From positions 60,863,522 to 60,927,521 of the forward strand of contig CM060966.1 of assembly GCA_030765045.1 (NCBI GenBank): a stretch of 64,000 bases of DNA. Direction: 5' to 3'. Shown piece by piece: positions 63,000-64,000 of this stretch; the stretch's first letter is position 1; each line of letters begins with the position of its first letter. The position numbers were made by a program, and so were the translations under genes. This DNA is from Tenodera sinensis (lineage: Eukaryota; Arthropoda; Insecta; Mantodea; Mantidae). Below the pieces are notes generated by a model. It saw only the letters and a list, made by a program, of their open reading frames with translations. It ran no database searches and was not told the origin of the DNA.

Positions 63000-64000
63000 T
63001 CTGCGTGTGTCAGTATGTGTGTCGGTATCCATGCGTGTGTGCGTGTGCGTCTGCAAGTTGCACTAATTGTGGTGTTGTGTAGTCTGTGTGTGTGTTAGTG
63101 TTTGTGTATATGTATGTGTGTGCGTCTGCGTGTGTCTGAGTCCATGCGTGTCTGCGTGTGCGTGTGCGTGTGCAAGTTGTACTACGTGTGGTATGGTGTA
63201 GTGTGTGTGTGTGTGTTTGTGTATATGTATGTGTGTGCGTCTGCGTGTGTCTGTGTCCATGAGTGTCTGCCTGTGCGTGTGCAAGTTGTATTAGTGTGGT
63301 GTGAAGTGCTGTGGTGTAGTGTGTGTGTGTGTGTTTATGTATGTGTGTATGCGTGTGTCTGTGTCCATGCGTGTCTGCGTGTGCGTGTGCAAGTTGTACT
63401 ACGTGTGGTGGTGTGTGTGTGTGTGTTTGTGTATATGTATGTGTATGCGCCTGTGTGTCTGTGTCCAAGCGTGTGCGTGTGCAAGTTCTACTACGCGTGC
63501 TGTGGTGTGTGTGTGTGTGTCTTTGTGAATATGTGTGTGTGCGTCAGTGTGTCTGTGTCCATGCGTCTGCGTGTGCAAGTTGTACTACATGTGGTGTGGT
63601 GTATGTGTGTGTTTGTGTATAGGTGTGTGTGCGCGTGTGTGTGTCTGTTTCCAAGCGTGTGCGTGTGCAAGTTGTACTACATGTGGTGTGCGTGTGGCTG
63701 TGTATATGTATGTGTGTGCGTCTGTATGTCTGTGTCCATTAGTGTGTGCGTGTGCAAGCTGTACTACGTGTGGTGTGGTGTAGTGTCTGTGTGTGTCTGT
63801 GTCCATGCGTGTCAGCGTGTGCCTGTGATAGTTGTACTATGTGTGGTGTAGTGTGTGCTTGTGCATATGTATGTGTGTGCCTCTGTGTGTCTGTGTCCAA
63901 GCGTGTGCGTGTGCAAGTTGTACTACGCGTGCTGTGGTGTCTGTGTGTGAGTTTGTGTATATGTATATGTGTGCGTCTGTGTGTCTATGTCCATGCGTGT
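63000..64000. repeat. GT-rich minisatellite with shrinking unit length
   Basis: GTGTG-rich DNA carries a recurrent GCAAGTTG(TACTAC) marker at 63053, 63172, 63281, 63389, 63481, 63575, 63667, 63754, about 63827 and 63913. The intervals fall from 119 bp to about 73-94 bp. Each unit also has TCTGTGTCCATG and GTATATGTATGTG. The array is cut by the right edge. Cys/Val-rich and His/Thr-rich frames across it are not genes. Confidence 0.93.

Noticed and set aside
63010..63851. Cys/Val-rich and His/Thr-rich frames at the right edge
   Set aside because: The GT-rich minisatellite lacks stops in several frames; no protein motif is present.
63053..63913. Repeat-spacer array based on GCAAGTTG markers
   Set aside because: The intervals are themselves GT-rich repeats, not unique spacers. 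It is a minisatellite.

Overview
The window is repeat-dominated eukaryotic DNA with no host protein-coding gene that I can support. The many animal-type transposase remnants, tRNA-derived SINE-like repeats, arthropod-style non-LTR fragments and overall AT-richness suggest a large-genome arthropod, most likely an insect. A cockroach or other polyneopteran is a guess that the sequence does not prove.

Layout. 1-1140 is a degenerate TCAC-type tetranucleotide array cut by the window edge. 1215-6421 holds a small hAT-like element (TSD matching at 7 of 8 bases), a 5'-truncated non-LTR retrotransposon with a perfect 13-bp TSD, the first copy of an abundant ~860-bp repeat (called R860 here) and SINE-like pieces. 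6422-13475 is an old hAT element (hAT-2 copy A) invaded twice, by a ZMYM1-like hAT (6448-9260, perfect TSD) and by a non-coding hAT-3 (10971-12997) carrying a ~0.9-kb TTA array. 13725-21030 is a ~7.3-kb satellite of 8-bp units in homogeneous blocks that mostly differ by one or two substitutions from their neighbours, with an internal higher-order repeat. 21087-23685 is a GTF2IRD2/Charlie-like hAT with an inverted copy of its own 3' end fused to its 5' terminus. 23968-26339 (hAT-2 copy B) and 35957-38132 (copy C) have perfect 8-bp TSDs. 26.3-35.9 kb holds a retrotransposon gag remnant, SINE-like repeats and R860 copies, one with a ~530-bp AAT array inside it. 38-54 kb holds SINE-like copies, Tc1/mariner-type transposase remnants, more R860 copies and a complex direct/inverted duplication (50283-52879). 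54262-58178 is R860 with a second ZMYM1-like hAT inserted. 58687-59991 is a non-autonomous hAT with a perfect TSD that itself contains a small hAT. Near 61.9-62.2 kb is a heat-shock-like promoter (two perfect three-unit HSEs, GAGA motifs, TATA box, initiator). The window ends in a GT-rich minisatellite.

No genes here form a working pathway. Every recognised coding region is a broken transposase or retrotransposon fragment. What the window preserves is a layered record: at least nine hAT-type insertions from five or six families, Tc1-like and retroposon insertions, and repeat expansion inside those elements. Coordinates of elements with TSDs are good to the base; boundaries of R860 and SINE-like copies are approximate, because I aligned them by eye.
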